The notes: generated from the letters alone by a model not told the origin. A stretch of 64,000 nucleotides of DNA from Paenibacillus albidus (GCF_014644435.1 NZ_BMKR01000026.1:1-64000), one strand, 5' to 3'; shown: positions 34,325-44,920, counted from the first letter of the stretch. Made by a program: numbers and translations.

Positions 34325-37300
34325 TTAGTCTTGCTCCTCCGCCCTTTGCAGAATATCGCCCGCATTCCGCAGCAGATAGGAGGCGGCTTCCGCCTGGATA
34401 TGCTTGCCGCTTTGCGCTTGAACCTGATGAAGGAACGCTTCCACTTGACCCTTATCCAGTTTCATAAGCAGACTGTTCGCAATTCCGTGGTTGTCTATCC
34501 AGGACTTCTCCCTGAACAGGTTGACGAGTGCCTTCAGCGAGCTGACATCGGCATACGTTGAGAAGGTCACTGTGCTCTCCTGCGTATTCCCCGCGCCGTC
34601 GCTGACGGTTACGGCGAAGTTGTGGGAGCCGGGGTTCAGTGTATACAGCGGAACCGGCGTTCCCGGTTCTACGGCTTGCTCATCCAGCCGGGCAACGGTC
34701 TTGCCGGAATCCACCCCGGACATCGCATCAACGGCTGTCCACAGCAGTGTCAGGGTTTCCGTGCCCGTATAGGCTCTGGCGCCCGGCTCTGTAACGGATA
34801 GCTCAGGGGCGCTGCTATCCAGCTTGAAACTCAAGGTTTGAGTCTCCTCCCTGTTTCCGGCCGAGTCAACAGAACGGTAGGCTACCGAATAATGGCCGTC
34901 CTGGCTGAAAGTCACAGGTCCCTGGTAAGGCAGCCATGTCTCTCCGCCATTCGTGCTATATACAGTGTCCGTTACACCGGTACCCGAATCAGTGGCACTC
35001 AACTGAACCGTAACGGGGTGAGTATACCAGCCGTCCAAACCGTCAGGCAGCGCCGGGGTCGTGGCGGCCGTAGTTACGGGTGCGGCCTCATCAATCCGTG
35101 AGAACTTGACGTTATCGATCCATAATTCACTGAAACCGCCGACATAGAATCCAACCGTTCCTGTTGGATGATGTTGGGGATCGGAACCCGCAAGCTTCAG
35201 TTCATCGTTCACATAGACGCGGATACTGGTGCCGTCGGCCAGGATACGAAGGTTGTATTCCGTATTTGGCTGCAAATCCATAGCGGGAATGTTCTTCGTC
35301 TGCAGCACCGCCCAAGTCGGGCTGTAGAGAATCCACTGTGAGGTGCCGTCCGCCAATTTCTTGTACGCGATCTTGCCGGAGGTGCCGGAGGCGGAACGGT
35401 CATACACATAGAATGTACCCAGATCCGGCATCACGGCAGGTGTTCTCAGCTTGAAGGTCAGATCGTAGTCCGTAAACAGCTTCGGATGAAGCGCGGAAGC
35501 GCCCTTCAGAATTCTGTACATTTTGTTCCCGTTCACAGTCGTGATGCTGCGGTTCGGATCCACCGGCCAGCCGTTCGCTCCCGAATCGTAATCTGTGTAG
35601 TGAAGGACATCCGAAACCTGGATGGTGACAGAGGCCGTGGCTGCCGGGTTGGCCACGGAGGTGACAGTGACCACGGTCTCCCCTTTGGAGAGCGCCGTAA
35701 CCGTTCCGTTCTCATCGACAGAGGCAATCTCCGGATGTGTGGACTCCCAGACCACGTCACGGTTCAAGGCATCCGAGGGGTCGAACTGGACCTGCAGCGG
35801 CTGCTGCTCATCTAACACCATGTTGATGCTGCTCTTATCCAGCAGCAGACCGGCCACATCTGTTGTCGGTACCGTGAATTTAATATCGTCGAACAAGAGA
35901 TAATCAAAGCCCCCGGCATAGAATCCGACTTTGCCGGAAGGATTAAAGGTCGGATCACTGGCTTTCAGCTTGAGTTTGCCATCGGCGTAGACGCTGATCT
36001 CCTTCCCCTTGACGATGATCTTCATGTTGTAGACGGTATCCGGCAGCAGGTCCTGAGTGGCCAGCATATTCTGCTTAACCGTACCCCAGGCCGCATTATA
36101 GAGAATCCACGAAGACGTTCCGTCGGCATACTTCTTGTACCCGATCCGGCCTCCGCTGCCGGCCGGGTTCAGCCGGTCGAACACATAGAGAGTGGCCAAT
36201 TCCGGAATCGCCGGGGGGGTCTTCAGCTTGAAGGTCAATTCGTAATTGCTGAAGTCGTTCTCATTCAGCGTTGTCGCCCCTTTGAGCAGCTTATACATGT
36301 GGTTGCCGCCCTCAACCTCCACAATGCTCCGGTTCGCATCGCTCGGCCAGCCGTTCCGGCCGTTCTCGAAATTCGTATCCTCCATAATCCCGTCGCCGAC
36401 CTCGACTGTTACCTGGACTTCGTCCCTCAAAAGCGGGTTCTCCGCAGAGACCGCCGTGACGACCGCGTTCCCCAGATTAACCCCCTTCAGCTTGCCGTCC
36501 GCATCCACTTTTACCACGGAGGGGTCGCTTGAGGTATACTCCAGTTTATTATTGGTGGCGTTCCACGGAAGAACCGCCGAGTACAGAGTATGCGATTTCC
36601 CAATACCGAGGGTAATGGCATCCTCATAGAGCACGACTCCTTGGACCGGGATTACATCCGGTGCCAGATAAGGGCCGGCTTTGCCTGTGATTCCCATCTC
36701 GCTAAAGGGAACCGACTGGAAGCCAGGGATCTGTGCGAACACCTCGGCATCCGCCTTCAGATTCAGATCGCCGCCCGCCAGATTCACGAACCCCGGATCT
36801 CTTTCTGTTACCCAGTTGTTCGCGTATTGAACGAGATTCAACTTATCGTAAGCTCCATTCGCATTCGTTGTGCTGCTTCTCGTCTTGGTCGGATTATAGA
36901 TGACATTGTTCTGGAACGTGTTTGTGTCAGGATAATACCGGTTCTCTGTAAAGAAGTCCGCCAGCTCCGGGTATTTGGCCAGATGCGGCATCCCGACGAA
37001 GTTGTTGTATTTCTCGAACAAAGCATGCCACGGCTGCATGTAGTTTTTGGAGATTTGCTGCTCCGGTCCGTCGCCCAAGTACATATCCGAGTAATCATAA
37101 GGAACCTTGGCGTCGATAAAAAGATTGTTCCGGGTGCGGATATGCGCACCTCCGTTGTTCAGAACGGCCGAATTGCCCATCTTGTAGAAAATATTTTCTT
37201 CAATCGTAATTCCCATCGTGAAGTTGTCCGGATATACGCCCTGCACCCCGGCTTTGCCTTCCCCGATGTGATGGAAGTAATTCCTCCGGATTACCGAACC

Positions 37301-38851
37301 CCGCTCCTGCGGCGCAGCGCCCAGATTCATATAGATGGCCCCGAGATCCGAGAACGTTTTGCAGACATCATAGATGTCATTGTACTCCACAAGATGGTCG
37401 TTGCCGAAGATCAGGATACCGGGATGCGGGGCATCATGAATTTCATTGTGGGAGATGCGGTTCCCTGCTCCCGTCAGAATCACAGCGGGGTTATAGGCTT
37501 TATGGTAATAGGCAAAGTCATGGATGTGGCTGTTCTCCACCACATTGTTGCCTGGCGTAAGCGTCAGTCTGTCTCCGCCGTTCAGGATGACTCCCGTTCC
37601 CCCGACATGATGAATATGCGAGCTGACGACGGCATGGTTCACCCCGGACGCCTTGGCGAAGTCGTCGTATAACCAGCGGCTCTGGGTATTGATCCGCACA
37701 CCTCCTTCGGTGAAATTGCGGATCTCGCAATGCACCAGCCGGATATGGCTGCCGCCCATGATGACCGCTCCTGAATCCCGTCCGTTCTCCAGAATCAGGT
37801 CCTCGAAGGTTACATACGACGTATTGAGGGTATTGATCATGGGGGTCTTCAGCATGGACACGGTAATTTCCGGATGATCCGCCTGGAAAGCGGCCGTCGG
37901 CATGAAATACAGGATCCCTTGGCTCCGGTCAATATAATACTCCCCCGGCATGTCGATCTCTTCCAGCAAGTTCTGGGCGAAATGGAAGTCCGGGTACCAG
38001 TTTTTAAAAATACCGCTCATTTCCCCGTAAGCTAACGTGATAGACTTGTTCTGCGTATCAATCGAAGCGACTTTGTTGTATGACCATTCCCAGCTGTAGC
38101 CGAAGATCCCGTCAAGCCAAATATCATCAGCCTGGGTCCAGAGTTCAGGCCGTTCATAGGTGTAGGTGAAGGTGCCTCCCCGGGTCTGCAGATCGGGGTC
38201 CTTGCGGGTGGGTCCGGCGTCCAGGATATTCCCCATCTGGACCGTACCCTTATTCGGCCATCTGGCAAGGGTCATGCCTTCCCCTTCGAGATACAGCTCC
38301 ATGGGGGGAGTCTGGCTGACATCGTTGGCTTTGTAGTAGCCATGACGGCTCATGACTCCATAATCGGCAATGCCGTGTCCCATGAGGTCCACCTGCAGAA
38401 CTTTGGATCTTGCATCGGTGCTGATGATCCGGTTCAGAACCGATTCGTCTGTCACCGGGGAGAACCAGTCCTTCTCCAGTTCCCGGCCGCCGTTCAGCCG
38501 CACCGATTCACCCGGATAAGCCCGGTAGAGGATCGGTTTGTCAGCCGTCCCCGAATCCTGTTCCTCCAGCAGGAAACTTCCGGTCCGGTTGTATATGCCG
38601 CCCCTTAGGTAAACCGTAATTCCGCCGTCAGGCAACCCCGTGGTCTGCTTCAGCTGACGGATGGTGTCTCTGGCTTTTTCCAGGGTAAGGAAAGGAGCCT
38701 CCTTTGTCCCCATATTGGAATCGCTTCCACTTTCAGATATATAATAGACTGCTTCGGAACTTTGTGACTCCTCTGCTTGGATCGCCGCCGCCGGGAAACA
38801 TCCTACTATCAAGACAATGATCGATAAGACAATGAACATTCTTCTTTTCAT
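34325..38851 (-). CDS. large secreted right-handed beta-helix enzyme (possibly GH141-like) with Ig-like and LamG-like modules
   Basis: A 1508-residue protein with a signal peptide (residues 1-26, AAAIQAEE cleavage region). Residues about 35-735 form a parallel beta-helix that opens with YYISESGSDSNMGTKEAPFL and VYLRGGIYN. This opening resembles GH141 and related plant-polysaccharide enzymes. Then come a BIG2-type Ig domain (about 738-815), a LamG-like domain (820-990), a second BIG2 (995-1075) and a second LamG-like domain (1080-1250). Two further Ig-like domains (1265-1430) precede a helical tail. The two BIG2-LamG blocks look like an internal duplication. No cell-wall anchor is visible. An AAGGAGG site precedes the ATG. 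It closes the operon of a CUT1 importer. Confidence 0.8.
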   Translation of the reverse strand: MKRRMFIVLSIIVLIVGCFPAAAIQAEESQSSEAVYYISESGSDSNMGTKEAPFLTLEKARDTIRQLKQTTGLPDGGITVYLRGGIYNRTGSFLLEEQDSGTADKPILYRAYPGESVRLNGGRELEKDWFSPVTDESVLNRIISTDARSKVLQVDLMGHGIADYGVMSRHGYYKANDVSQTPPMELYLEGEGMTLARWPNKGTVQMGNILDAGPTRKDPDLQTRGGTFTYTYERPELWTQADDIWLDGIFGYSWEWSYNKVASIDTQNKSITLAYGEMSGIFKNWYPDFHFAQNLLEEIDMPGEYYIDRSQGILYFMPTAAFQADHPEITVSMLKTPMINTLNTSYVTFEDLILENGRDSGAVIMGGSHIRLVHCEIRNFTEGGVRINTQSRWLYDDFAKASGVNHAVVSSHIHHVGGTGVILNGGDRLTLTPGNNVVENSHIHDFAYYHKAYNPAVILTGAGNRISHNEIHDAPHPGILIFGNDHLVEYNDIYDVCKTFSDLGAIYMNLGAAPQERGSVIRRNYFHHIGEGKAGVQGVYPDNFTMGITIEENIFYKMGNSAVLNNGGAHIRTRNNLFIDAKVPYDYSDMYLGDGPEQQISKNYMQPWHALFEKYNNFVGMPHLAKYPELADFFTENRYYPDTNTFQNNVIYNPTKTRSSTTNANGAYDKLNLVQYANNWVTERDPGFVNLAGGDLNLKADAEVFAQIPGFQSVPFSEMGITGKAGPYLAPDVIPVQGVVLYEDAITLGIGKSHTLYSAVLPWNATNNKLEYTSSDPSVVKVDADGKLKGVNLGNAVVTAVSAENPLLRDEVQVTVEVGDGIMEDTNFENGRNGWPSDANRSIVEVEGGNHMYKLLKGATTLNENDFSNYELTFKLKTPPAIPELATLYVFDRLNPAGSGGRIGYKKYADGTSSWILYNAAWGTVKQNMLATQDLLPDTVYNMKIIVKGKEISVYADGKLKLKASDPTFNPSGKVGFYAGGFDYLLFDDIKFTVPTTDVAGLLLDKSSINMVLDEQQPLQVQFDPSDALNRDVVWESTHPEIASVDENGTVTALSKGETVVTVTSVANPAATASVTIQVSDVLHYTDYDSGANGWPVDPNRSITTVNGNKMYRILKGASALHPKLFTDYDLTFKLRTPAVMPDLGTFYVYDRSASGTSGKIAYKKLADGTSQWILYSPTWAVLQTKNIPAMDLQPNTEYNLRILADGTSIRVYVNDELKLAGSDPQHHPTGTVGFYVGGFSELWIDNVKFSRIDEAAPVTTAATTPALPDGLDGWYTHPVTVQLSATDSGTGVTDTVYSTNGGETWLPYQGPVTFSQDGHYSVAYRSVDSAGNREETQTLSFKLDSSAPELSVTEPGARAYTGTETLTLLWTAVDAMSGVDSGKTVARLDEQAVEPGTPVPLYTLNPGSHNFAVTVSDGAGNTQESTVTFSTYADVSSLKALVNLFREKSWIDNHGIANSLLMKLDKGQVEAFLHQVQAQSGKHIQAEAASYLLRNAGDILQRAEEQD

Positions 38852-38914
38852 TTTATTGTAAAGCCTCCTTATCGATTGGAGTATCTGAAAGGGACCAACG
38901 AGGCTCCCCGGAGC

Positions 38915-39784
38915 TTACCCTTTCACCGATCCGATCATCGTTCCTTTCTCAAAGTACTTCAGCAAAAAAGGATACAGGACGAGCACAGGCAAAGAGCATA
39001 CGATCACCGACGCCATCTTCAGGCTCTCCGGCGCGGGAGGCGTCAGATTCGTTGCCGTAGTGAACGGGTCCAGTTTGTTCTCAATGAGAATCTGCCGGAC
39101 GACCTGCTGCAGCACGAACTTCGATTGGTCGGTGACATACAGCAGATTATCCATGAACGCGTTGATATGGTGCACCAGCGACCAGAGTCCGATCGTCACC
39201 AGGGACGGGATCGAGAGCGGCAGCACAATGCGGAACAAAATCCGCAGGTCCCTGGCTCCGTCAATGCGGGCTGCTTCGATCAGTGCATCCGGAATGGAGC
39301 GGAAGAACGAGAGCATGACCAGAACCTGAAAGGCGTTAGCTGCTGACGGCAGCACATAAACCCAGCGTGAATTCAGCAGGTGCAGTTCCTTCATCAGCAG
39401 ATAATTCGGCACGATGCCCCCGTCGAAGATCATGGTGAACAACAGAAGCAGCACCAGGACGCGTTTCATGGGAAAATCGGGACGCGACAGCGGATAAGCA
39501 GCGCAGACGGTGACCAGCAGCGTCAAGATCGTTCCCACCACCATGCGGAACAGCGTATTCGCATAGCCTGACCAGATGAACGGATACTCCAGCAGCTCCC
39601 GGTAAGCCCCCCATTCAAAGTCGAGCGGGACAAAATGGAATCCGCTCCGGAGCGCCTCCCCGCGTGCACTGAAGGACACCTCCGTTACATGGATGAACGG
39701 ATATACAACGATGAGCGCAAGCAACGATAAGACAAGGTAGATGATAAAGGGGGCAATAAGATCCTGCCATTTTTTGGCCTTCAT
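38915..39784 (-). CDS. ABC transporter permease (LplC/YtcP type)
   Basis: A 289-residue CUT1 permease with six helices, the EAA loop EAARIDGARDLRILFRIVLP and the conserved C-terminus FEKGTMIGSVKG. It follows the other permease by 19 bp and precedes the beta-helix enzyme gene. The LplABC-like branch typically imports oligosaccharides released by secreted enzymes. Confidence 0.92.
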   Translation of the reverse strand: MKAKKWQDLIAPFIIYLVLSLLALIVVYPFIHVTEVSFSARGEALRSGFHFVPLDFEWGAYRELLEYPFIWSGYANTLFRMVVGTILTLLVTVCAAYPLSRPDFPMKRVLVLLLLFTMIFDGGIVPNYLLMKELHLLNSRWVYVLPSAANAFQVLVMLSFFRSIPDALIEAARIDGARDLRILFRIVLPLSIPSLVTIGLWSLVHHINAFMDNLLYVTDQSKFVLQQVVRQILIENKLDPFTTATNLTPPAPESLKMASVIVCSLPVLVLYPFLLKYFEKGTMIGSVKG

Positions 39785-39803
39785 GACTGACTTCCTCCTA
39801 CTT

Positions 39804-40703
39804 CTACCATAACCCGTTCTCCCCCCGGCTCAGCTTTCTCACCGTCAGATTGGCACCCAGAATGAGCAGAAGTCCCACGAGCGACTTGAACAGGCCGATC
39901 GCTGCCGTATAGCTGTACTGGAACTGCTGCAGACCGACCCGGTAGACGTAAGTATCGATGACGTCCCCCGTTTCATAGGTGACCGGATTAAGCAGATTTA
40001 TGATTTGTTCAAAATTTGCACTTAAGAAACCGCCGAGACTGAGGATGAACATGATCGCCACGGTAGGCATGATTGAAGGAATATTAATCCGGAGGATCCG
40101 TTGCCAGCGGTTCGCTCCGTCAATGATGGCCGATTCCTGCATCTCCGGATTAATTCCCGACAAAGCGGCGAAATAGATGATCGAACCCCAGCCCAGATCC
40201 TTCAGAATAGCGGAGGCCACGATAATGCTCCGGAAATATTCCTTTTTGCCCATGTAGAAGACGGGTTCCGCCCCAAACCAGCCCACGATTTCGGCCACAA
40301 CCCCGGTAGTCGGTGATAGAAAATAGATGATAAGACCCGACATGATTACCCAGGATACGAAATGGGGCAAATACATCGTCGTCTGAACAAATTTCTGGAA
40401 GAAGCGGGACCGGACTTCATTCAGCAAAAGTGCCAGAATGATCGGAGCGGGAAAAGCAAAAATCAGCAGATAAAAGTTCAGGAGCAAGGTATTTTTTAGC
40501 AGACGATAAAAATCTCCATTCTGAAACAGCTCTTGAAAGTGCTGGAGCCCGACCCACGGACTCCCCCATATTCCGTCCACCACCCGGAAATCCTTAAAGG
40601 CAATAATCACGCCGTACAGCGGACCGTATTTAAAGATGAAGAAAAAGACAAAGGAAAACAGAAACAACGCCATTAGCTCTCCATGCTTGCTTATGATCTT
40701 CAT
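39804..40703 (-). CDS. ABC transporter permease (LplB type)
   Basis: A 299-residue permease with six helices. GPLYGVIIAFKDF near the N-terminus and the EAA-equivalent loop ESAIIDGANRWQRILRINIP are typical of the LplB branch. Its start overlaps the binding-protein stop by 4 bp, so the three importer genes are coupled. No ATPase gene is present. Confidence 0.92.
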   Translation of the reverse strand: MKIISKHGELMALFLFSFVFFFIFKYGPLYGVIIAFKDFRVVDGIWGSPWVGLQHFQELFQNGDFYRLLKNTLLLNFYLLIFAFPAPIILALLLNEVRSRFFQKFVQTTMYLPHFVSWVIMSGLIIYFLSPTTGVVAEIVGWFGAEPVFYMGKKEYFRSIIVASAILKDLGWGSIIYFAALSGINPEMQESAIIDGANRWQRILRINIPSIMPTVAIMFILSLGGFLSANFEQIINLLNPVTYETGDVIDTYVYRVGLQQFQYSYTAAIGLFKSLVGLLLILGANLTVRKLSRGENGLW

Positions 40704-42271
40704 GATTTACTGAATTGAGCCTGGTACATCTCATTGGCTTCTTTGGTTAGTTCGTCACCGCCTCCGGCCTTCCACTCTGCAACGAATTTATCAAAATCTT
40801 CAAGCGGAATTTCTCCACTGATGATTTGGGCAAAATATTTCTGCATCAGCGAAGTCAAGTCGCTTTTGTATTTCCCGTCCGAAGGCAGTGCCGAGAAGAA
40901 CAGCGCATCCGTCAACCTTGGAGCGGATGAATAGGTTCGGATCGCTTCATTTAAATCCGGATTGGAGTACTTCTGACGGTACGCTTGCGTCGTGATGTTG
41001 CCGAGCGAGAAGAGCCGGACGCCATCCTGATCACGCGCTTCCTGCTTCTCGAAGCCAGCCATAAACTCGGTGGCTCCGGCGGTCGCCCCGCTCTCCGTGA
41101 AGTCCCAATGGGTCCCCTTCACCCCGAGGTTGGTCATGTTGATGGTCTCCTCATCACTGCTTTGTGCCCTTAGTATCTCGAACAGCTTTTCGAGTTTCTC
41201 CGGCTGGTCCTGCACTTTGCTGCTGATGACAACAAAGTTGCTCTTCACTCCCCAATCCCAGGAACCGTCGCCGCCCGGGCCTTTCGGATTCCTCGCAAAT
41301 ACCAGCTCCGAATCGGGATTCAAGGCTTTCATTTCCGTCACGGTCGCCGATTCCGGGAGCGCGCCCTTGGCAATCTGCTCCTCGATGACGCCGATCCGGT
41401 TATTGTAGAGCTTCTTGCGGTATGAATCCTGCGTATCGGTAATGAATTCAGGGTCAATCACCCCGTCGGCATACCACTGCCGGAGTTTGGCCAGCGCTTC
41501 CTTCGTCTCCGGCATGATGGAGCCGTTCATGATTTCCCCGTTCTTCTCATGCCACATGGTCGGCTGCACGCCGAATGCACCGAAGATGGAATAGAAGCCG
41601 GATGACCAGGTGGACGTTGCTGTACCCGTCAAGCCGTAGGTATCTTTTTTGCCATTGCCGTCAGGGTCCTTCTGTGCGAATGCATAGACGGCCTGCTCGA
41701 ACTCCTCCAGCGTCTCGGGAGCTTTCGTTATGCCAACACGGTCCAGCCAATCCTTGCGCCACAGCATCGCCAGATCATACGGCTTCAGGTCGATAAACAT
41801 AGGGATGGCCCATAGCTTATCGTCGTAAGTCACTGTTTGGAACAGCGCACTGTTTTTTTCAATATCCTTATAATACTCAGGCATTTTTTCCTTCAGCAGG
41901 TTCGGATCAAGGTTCATCAGGACGCCCTGGTTCTGATACGCCGCCACATTGGCAGGATCGCCCAGCATGAAGATGTCCGGTATTTCTCCGGAGGCGATGC
42001 TGGCATCGGTCACTTTCACCGGCTTGATCTTTACATTGAATTTCTCTTCAAGCCACTTTTGGACCGGGGAGTCTGCCACCACTCCGGTAGCCTGAAAGTG
42101 GACGCCCCATGTAATTTCCACCGGACTTGTTGCTGATTTGCCGGAGTCAGTGCTTGTGCCGGCATCCGGTGCAGCCGTGTTGTTCCCTCCGTTGCCGCAG
42201 CCGGCGAGCAGGCCTGCTGCTACAATGGCCGGCAGAATGGCATTCGCTACTTTCTTAAGTTTAATCCACAC
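40700..42271 (-). CDS. extracellular solute-binding lipoprotein (LplA/LipO type)
   Basis: A 523-residue binding protein. The lipobox LLAGC has lipid-modified Cys25, followed by a Ser/Thr/Gly linker. The body is of the large LplA type (WAIPMFIDLKPYDLAMLWRK, DPDGNGKKDTYGLTG). It starts with GTG, 8 nt after GGGGAG. It is the first gene of the minus-strand operon binding protein-permease-permease-beta-helix enzyme, divergent from a membrane-bound AraC regulator. Likely ligand: an oligosaccharide made by the secreted enzyme. Confidence 0.9.
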   Translation of the reverse strand: MWIKLKKVANAILPAIVAAGLLAGCGNGGNNTAAPDAGTSTDSGKSATSPVEITWGVHFQATGVVADSPVQKWLEEKFNVKIKPVKVTDASIASGEIPDIFMLGDPANVAAYQNQGVLMNLDPNLLKEKMPEYYKDIEKNSALFQTVTYDDKLWAIPMFIDLKPYDLAMLWRKDWLDRVGITKAPETLEEFEQAVYAFAQKDPDGNGKKDTYGLTGTATSTWSSGFYSIFGAFGVQPTMWHEKNGEIMNGSIMPETKEALAKLRQWYADGVIDPEFITDTQDSYRKKLYNNRIGVIEEQIAKGALPESATVTEMKALNPDSELVFARNPKGPGGDGSWDWGVKSNFVVISSKVQDQPEKLEKLFEILRAQSSDEETINMTNLGVKGTHWDFTESGATAGATEFMAGFEKQEARDQDGVRLFSLGNITTQAYRQKYSNPDLNEAIRTYSSAPRLTDALFFSALPSDGKYKSDLTSLMQKYFAQIISGEIPLEDFDKFVAEWKAGGGDELTKEANEMYQAQFSKS

Positions 42272-42581
42272 AAGAATCTCCCCTTACTTGAAACTGTATG
42301 TTGGACCGCATCCTGACTTTGGCTCCCGGCCGGGTTATGGGAGCGGTTACAACTTTTACGATAGCTTTCTACAGCAAGCCGCACAATCCTTTCTTTCCAT
42401 TCTTTTTTATGTTTTTGGCCACTTCAGCCGTTTGGACCGGATTATGTTTTTCTTTTTTTTGTATGTTTTTCGGGCTTTCCCTTCCCGGAAGACCCAACTG
42501 TGATATAATCCCTCTATTGATGCGTCGTGTTCGCCGCCTGGATATGTAAGCGCAACCATATTGAGAAGTGGAGTGAATACC

Positions 42582-44906
42582 TTGCTTGGATACCGTTCGA
42601 TCAAACACAACACGATGTTCGTCAAGCTGCTCCTTTCTTTGACCGCCATTGCTGTAATCACCGTCATTCTCATCGCCACGATCACTTACTCCATTTCGGC
42701 GGACAACAGTATTCAGAACGCCATCGCGTACAACGAATCCATCTTGACGCAGCAGCAGGAGCTCATCCACAAGGAGCTGACCGCCATCAAATCTGCCGCC
42801 GCCGGCATGATCACGACCCAATCGTACCTGTACCATACGAAAGGCGGCAAGTTAAGCGTCAGCTCCCTGATTGATTTATCCGGCTTCGTGGAAGAGCAGA
42901 ACAAGATCAGTCCCTACATCGATTCCATCTATTTGTATTACGCCCCTTTGGAGCTTGTCCTGACATCGCATCCCGAGATCAAGACGTCCCCCATCTCCAC
43001 GTTTGCGGACAGGTCCTGGCTGGAAGTCTGGAAGCTGCAATCGGACAGCCGTACGATCTGGATTACCGGAAGGCAAGACGGCTTCGCTCCGGATCATTCC
43101 GCCGCCAGTCTGCTTCAGAAGATGCCATTAATCGGCCAAGTCGACGGCGCCATCGTTATGAATTTGAAGCTGGAGCTGCTGTTCGATGACTATTTGAGCC
43201 ATTACCATAATAAAAAAGGCGCCACCCTTGTATTGGGGCCGGGTTCCGATCTGCTCTATTCCGATACTGCCGCCGGAGAGTCCTTGCTGCAAGAGTTGGA
43301 CCCCGTCCGGCTGACCGGTGGAAGCGGCTACTACATCGATGATTCCGACCGGATCGTCTCCTATACAACCTCGGAGCTGACCGGCTGGAGATTCGTAGAC
43401 ATCACCAAACGTCACGCCCTCCTGCAAGGGATGGACCGCATCAAATTCATTGTCATCACTGTTGCAGCCACCTACCTGACTGCCGCCTTCGGGATATCCT
43501 TTTATTTGTCCAGAAGATTGTACCGGCCGCTCCAAAGCGTGATCTCCTATATCGGCGGCTCCGAAGCCGGTCAGCAGGACGGAACAAACGGCCCCCTGCC
43601 CGCAGGTGACGAAGCCGGCTTCATTCGACATATCTTCGATCAATTGGTCCGCAACTGGGAGACACTAGTGAAAGAGAAGCGGAGGGTAGATTCCCTTCTT
43701 ACCGATAACCGTACAGCCATAAAGGAGAAATATTTGAACGATCTCATCCAAGGCGGCGGAACGGACCAGGCGGCGGAGCTGCTGGGGATCCGGCTGGACT
43801 TTGCCCGGTTTGCCGTGCTGACCCTTGAGCTGGAGGAGCCTTATCCGGTGAAGGGACCGGACGGTACCCTCCAATTCTACCTGTTCCGTTACGGGCTTAT
43901 GGAGGAGCTCGGGGCCGATATCGATGGTGAGATTTTCGCCAAGGATGACAAAAGGACGGTGATCCTCCTTTCCGTTCCTCCAGGAGAGGACGACTTCCCG
44001 TTAGAGCAAGCCAAAAAGCTGAAGTTGCTATTGCTAACCCGGTACAGCATGAACGTAACCATCGCCGTCAGCCGGATCCACGGGAGCGTAGAAACAGTCC
44101 GCTTGGCCTACGAGGATACGTTGGAAGCTCTGAATCTGAAGATGTATATCGGTAAAGGCGAAATTCTGCCCTATGACATCCTCGGCGACTGGAAGTCGGA
44201 GGAAAAAGCTTATTATTATCCCTATGAACTGGAAACGAAGCTGCTGCAGGCGCTGCTGCAGACGGACAAGGAGGAATGCTTCAAGGCCATTCGGCAGATC
44301 ACGCGGACCGTAATCGATAAGAAGCTGGGGAAGGCAAATATTCAGCAGCAATTTTTCCAGCTGAGCGGGGAAATTATGAAGACGCTTGTCCAGACTGGGG
44401 GCGATATGTCCGCGGTGTTCGGGGACAGACCGGCTTATCCGGAAGTACTGTCGCGTGCCGAGACGCTGCCGGATATGGAAGAGTGCCTGCTGGACATGTG
44501 CAGCAGGATCATCGCCTACCACAAGGAGAAACGTTCCAAGATGACGGATGTGACCCTGCAGCTGGCGACCGATTATATGGATGCGAACTTCAATAAAAAT
44601 ATTTCTGTGGACACAGTAGCCGAAAACGTGCAGCGCAGCTCATCTTACTTAAGCCGGATCTTCAAGGAATCAACGGGGATGACCGTCAATGATTATTTGA
44701 TCCAGCTCCGGATTAAGCGGGCTATGGAGCTGCTCCAGCAGCTTGACCTCTCCACCGAAGAGATCTGCCGGGAAATCGGATATGCGAATGTAAGCTACTT
44801 CAATAAGTTATTCAAAGCCCGGACAGGGCTTACACCCGGACAATACCGGCAGCAGCAGGCAGCAGACAGACTGCTGCAAACAAAAGAAACGGATACCGCC
44901 CATTGA
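42582..44906 (+). CDS. membrane-bound AraC-family regulator with extracellular sensor
   Basis: A 774-residue protein with a helix at about 15-35, an extracellular sensor of about 250 residues and a second helix at about 285-305. A linker follows, and the last 100 residues form an AraC DNA-binding domain (ISVDTVAENVQRSSSYLSRI, STEEICREIGYANVSYFNKL). This type sits in the membrane and controls an adjacent sugar importer without a separate kinase. I chose the TTG at 42582, 8 nt after GGAG. Divergent from the importer/beta-helix operon. Confidence 0.88.
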   Translation: MLGYRSIKHNTMFVKLLLSLTAIAVITVILIATITYSISADNSIQNAIAYNESILTQQQELIHKELTAIKSAAAGMITTQSYLYHTKGGKLSVSSLIDLSGFVEEQNKISPYIDSIYLYYAPLELVLTSHPEIKTSPISTFADRSWLEVWKLQSDSRTIWITGRQDGFAPDHSAASLLQKMPLIGQVDGAIVMNLKLELLFDDYLSHYHNKKGATLVLGPGSDLLYSDTAAGESLLQELDPVRLTGGSGYYIDDSDRIVSYTTSELTGWRFVDITKRHALLQGMDRIKFIVITVAATYLTAAFGISFYLSRRLYRPLQSVISYIGGSEAGQQDGTNGPLPAGDEAGFIRHIFDQLVRNWETLVKEKRRVDSLLTDNRTAIKEKYLNDLIQGGGTDQAAELLGIRLDFARFAVLTLELEEPYPVKGPDGTLQFYLFRYGLMEELGADIDGEIFAKDDKRTVILLSVPPGEDDFPLEQAKKLKLLLLTRYSMNVTIAVSRIHGSVETVRLAYEDTLEALNLKMYIGKGEILPYDILGDWKSEEKAYYYPYELETKLLQALLQTDKEECFKAIRQITRTVIDKKLGKANIQQQFFQLSGEIMKTLVQTGGDMSAVFGDRPAYPEVLSRAETLPDMEECLLDMCSRIIAYHKEKRSKMTDVTLQLATDYMDANFNKNISVDTVAENVQRSSSYLSRIFKESTGMTVNDYLIQLRIKRAMELLQQLDLSTEEICREIGYANVSYFNKLFKARTGLTPGQYRQQQAADRLLQTKETDTAH

Positions 44907-44920
44907 AGACGGTATCCGTT
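44888..44920. terminator. terminator between convergent AraC and DUF4038 genes
   Basis: AACGGATACCG and CGGTATCCGTT form a perfect 11-bp stem whose loop contains the AraC stop codon. On the minus strand TTTCTTTT follows, so it serves at least the minus-strand operon. Confidence 0.85.

Noticed and set aside
36590-37672. 360-residue plus-strand frame opposite the beta-helix enzyme
   Set aside because: Composition is that of an antisense shadow, and the minus strand encodes a continuous recognisable protein.
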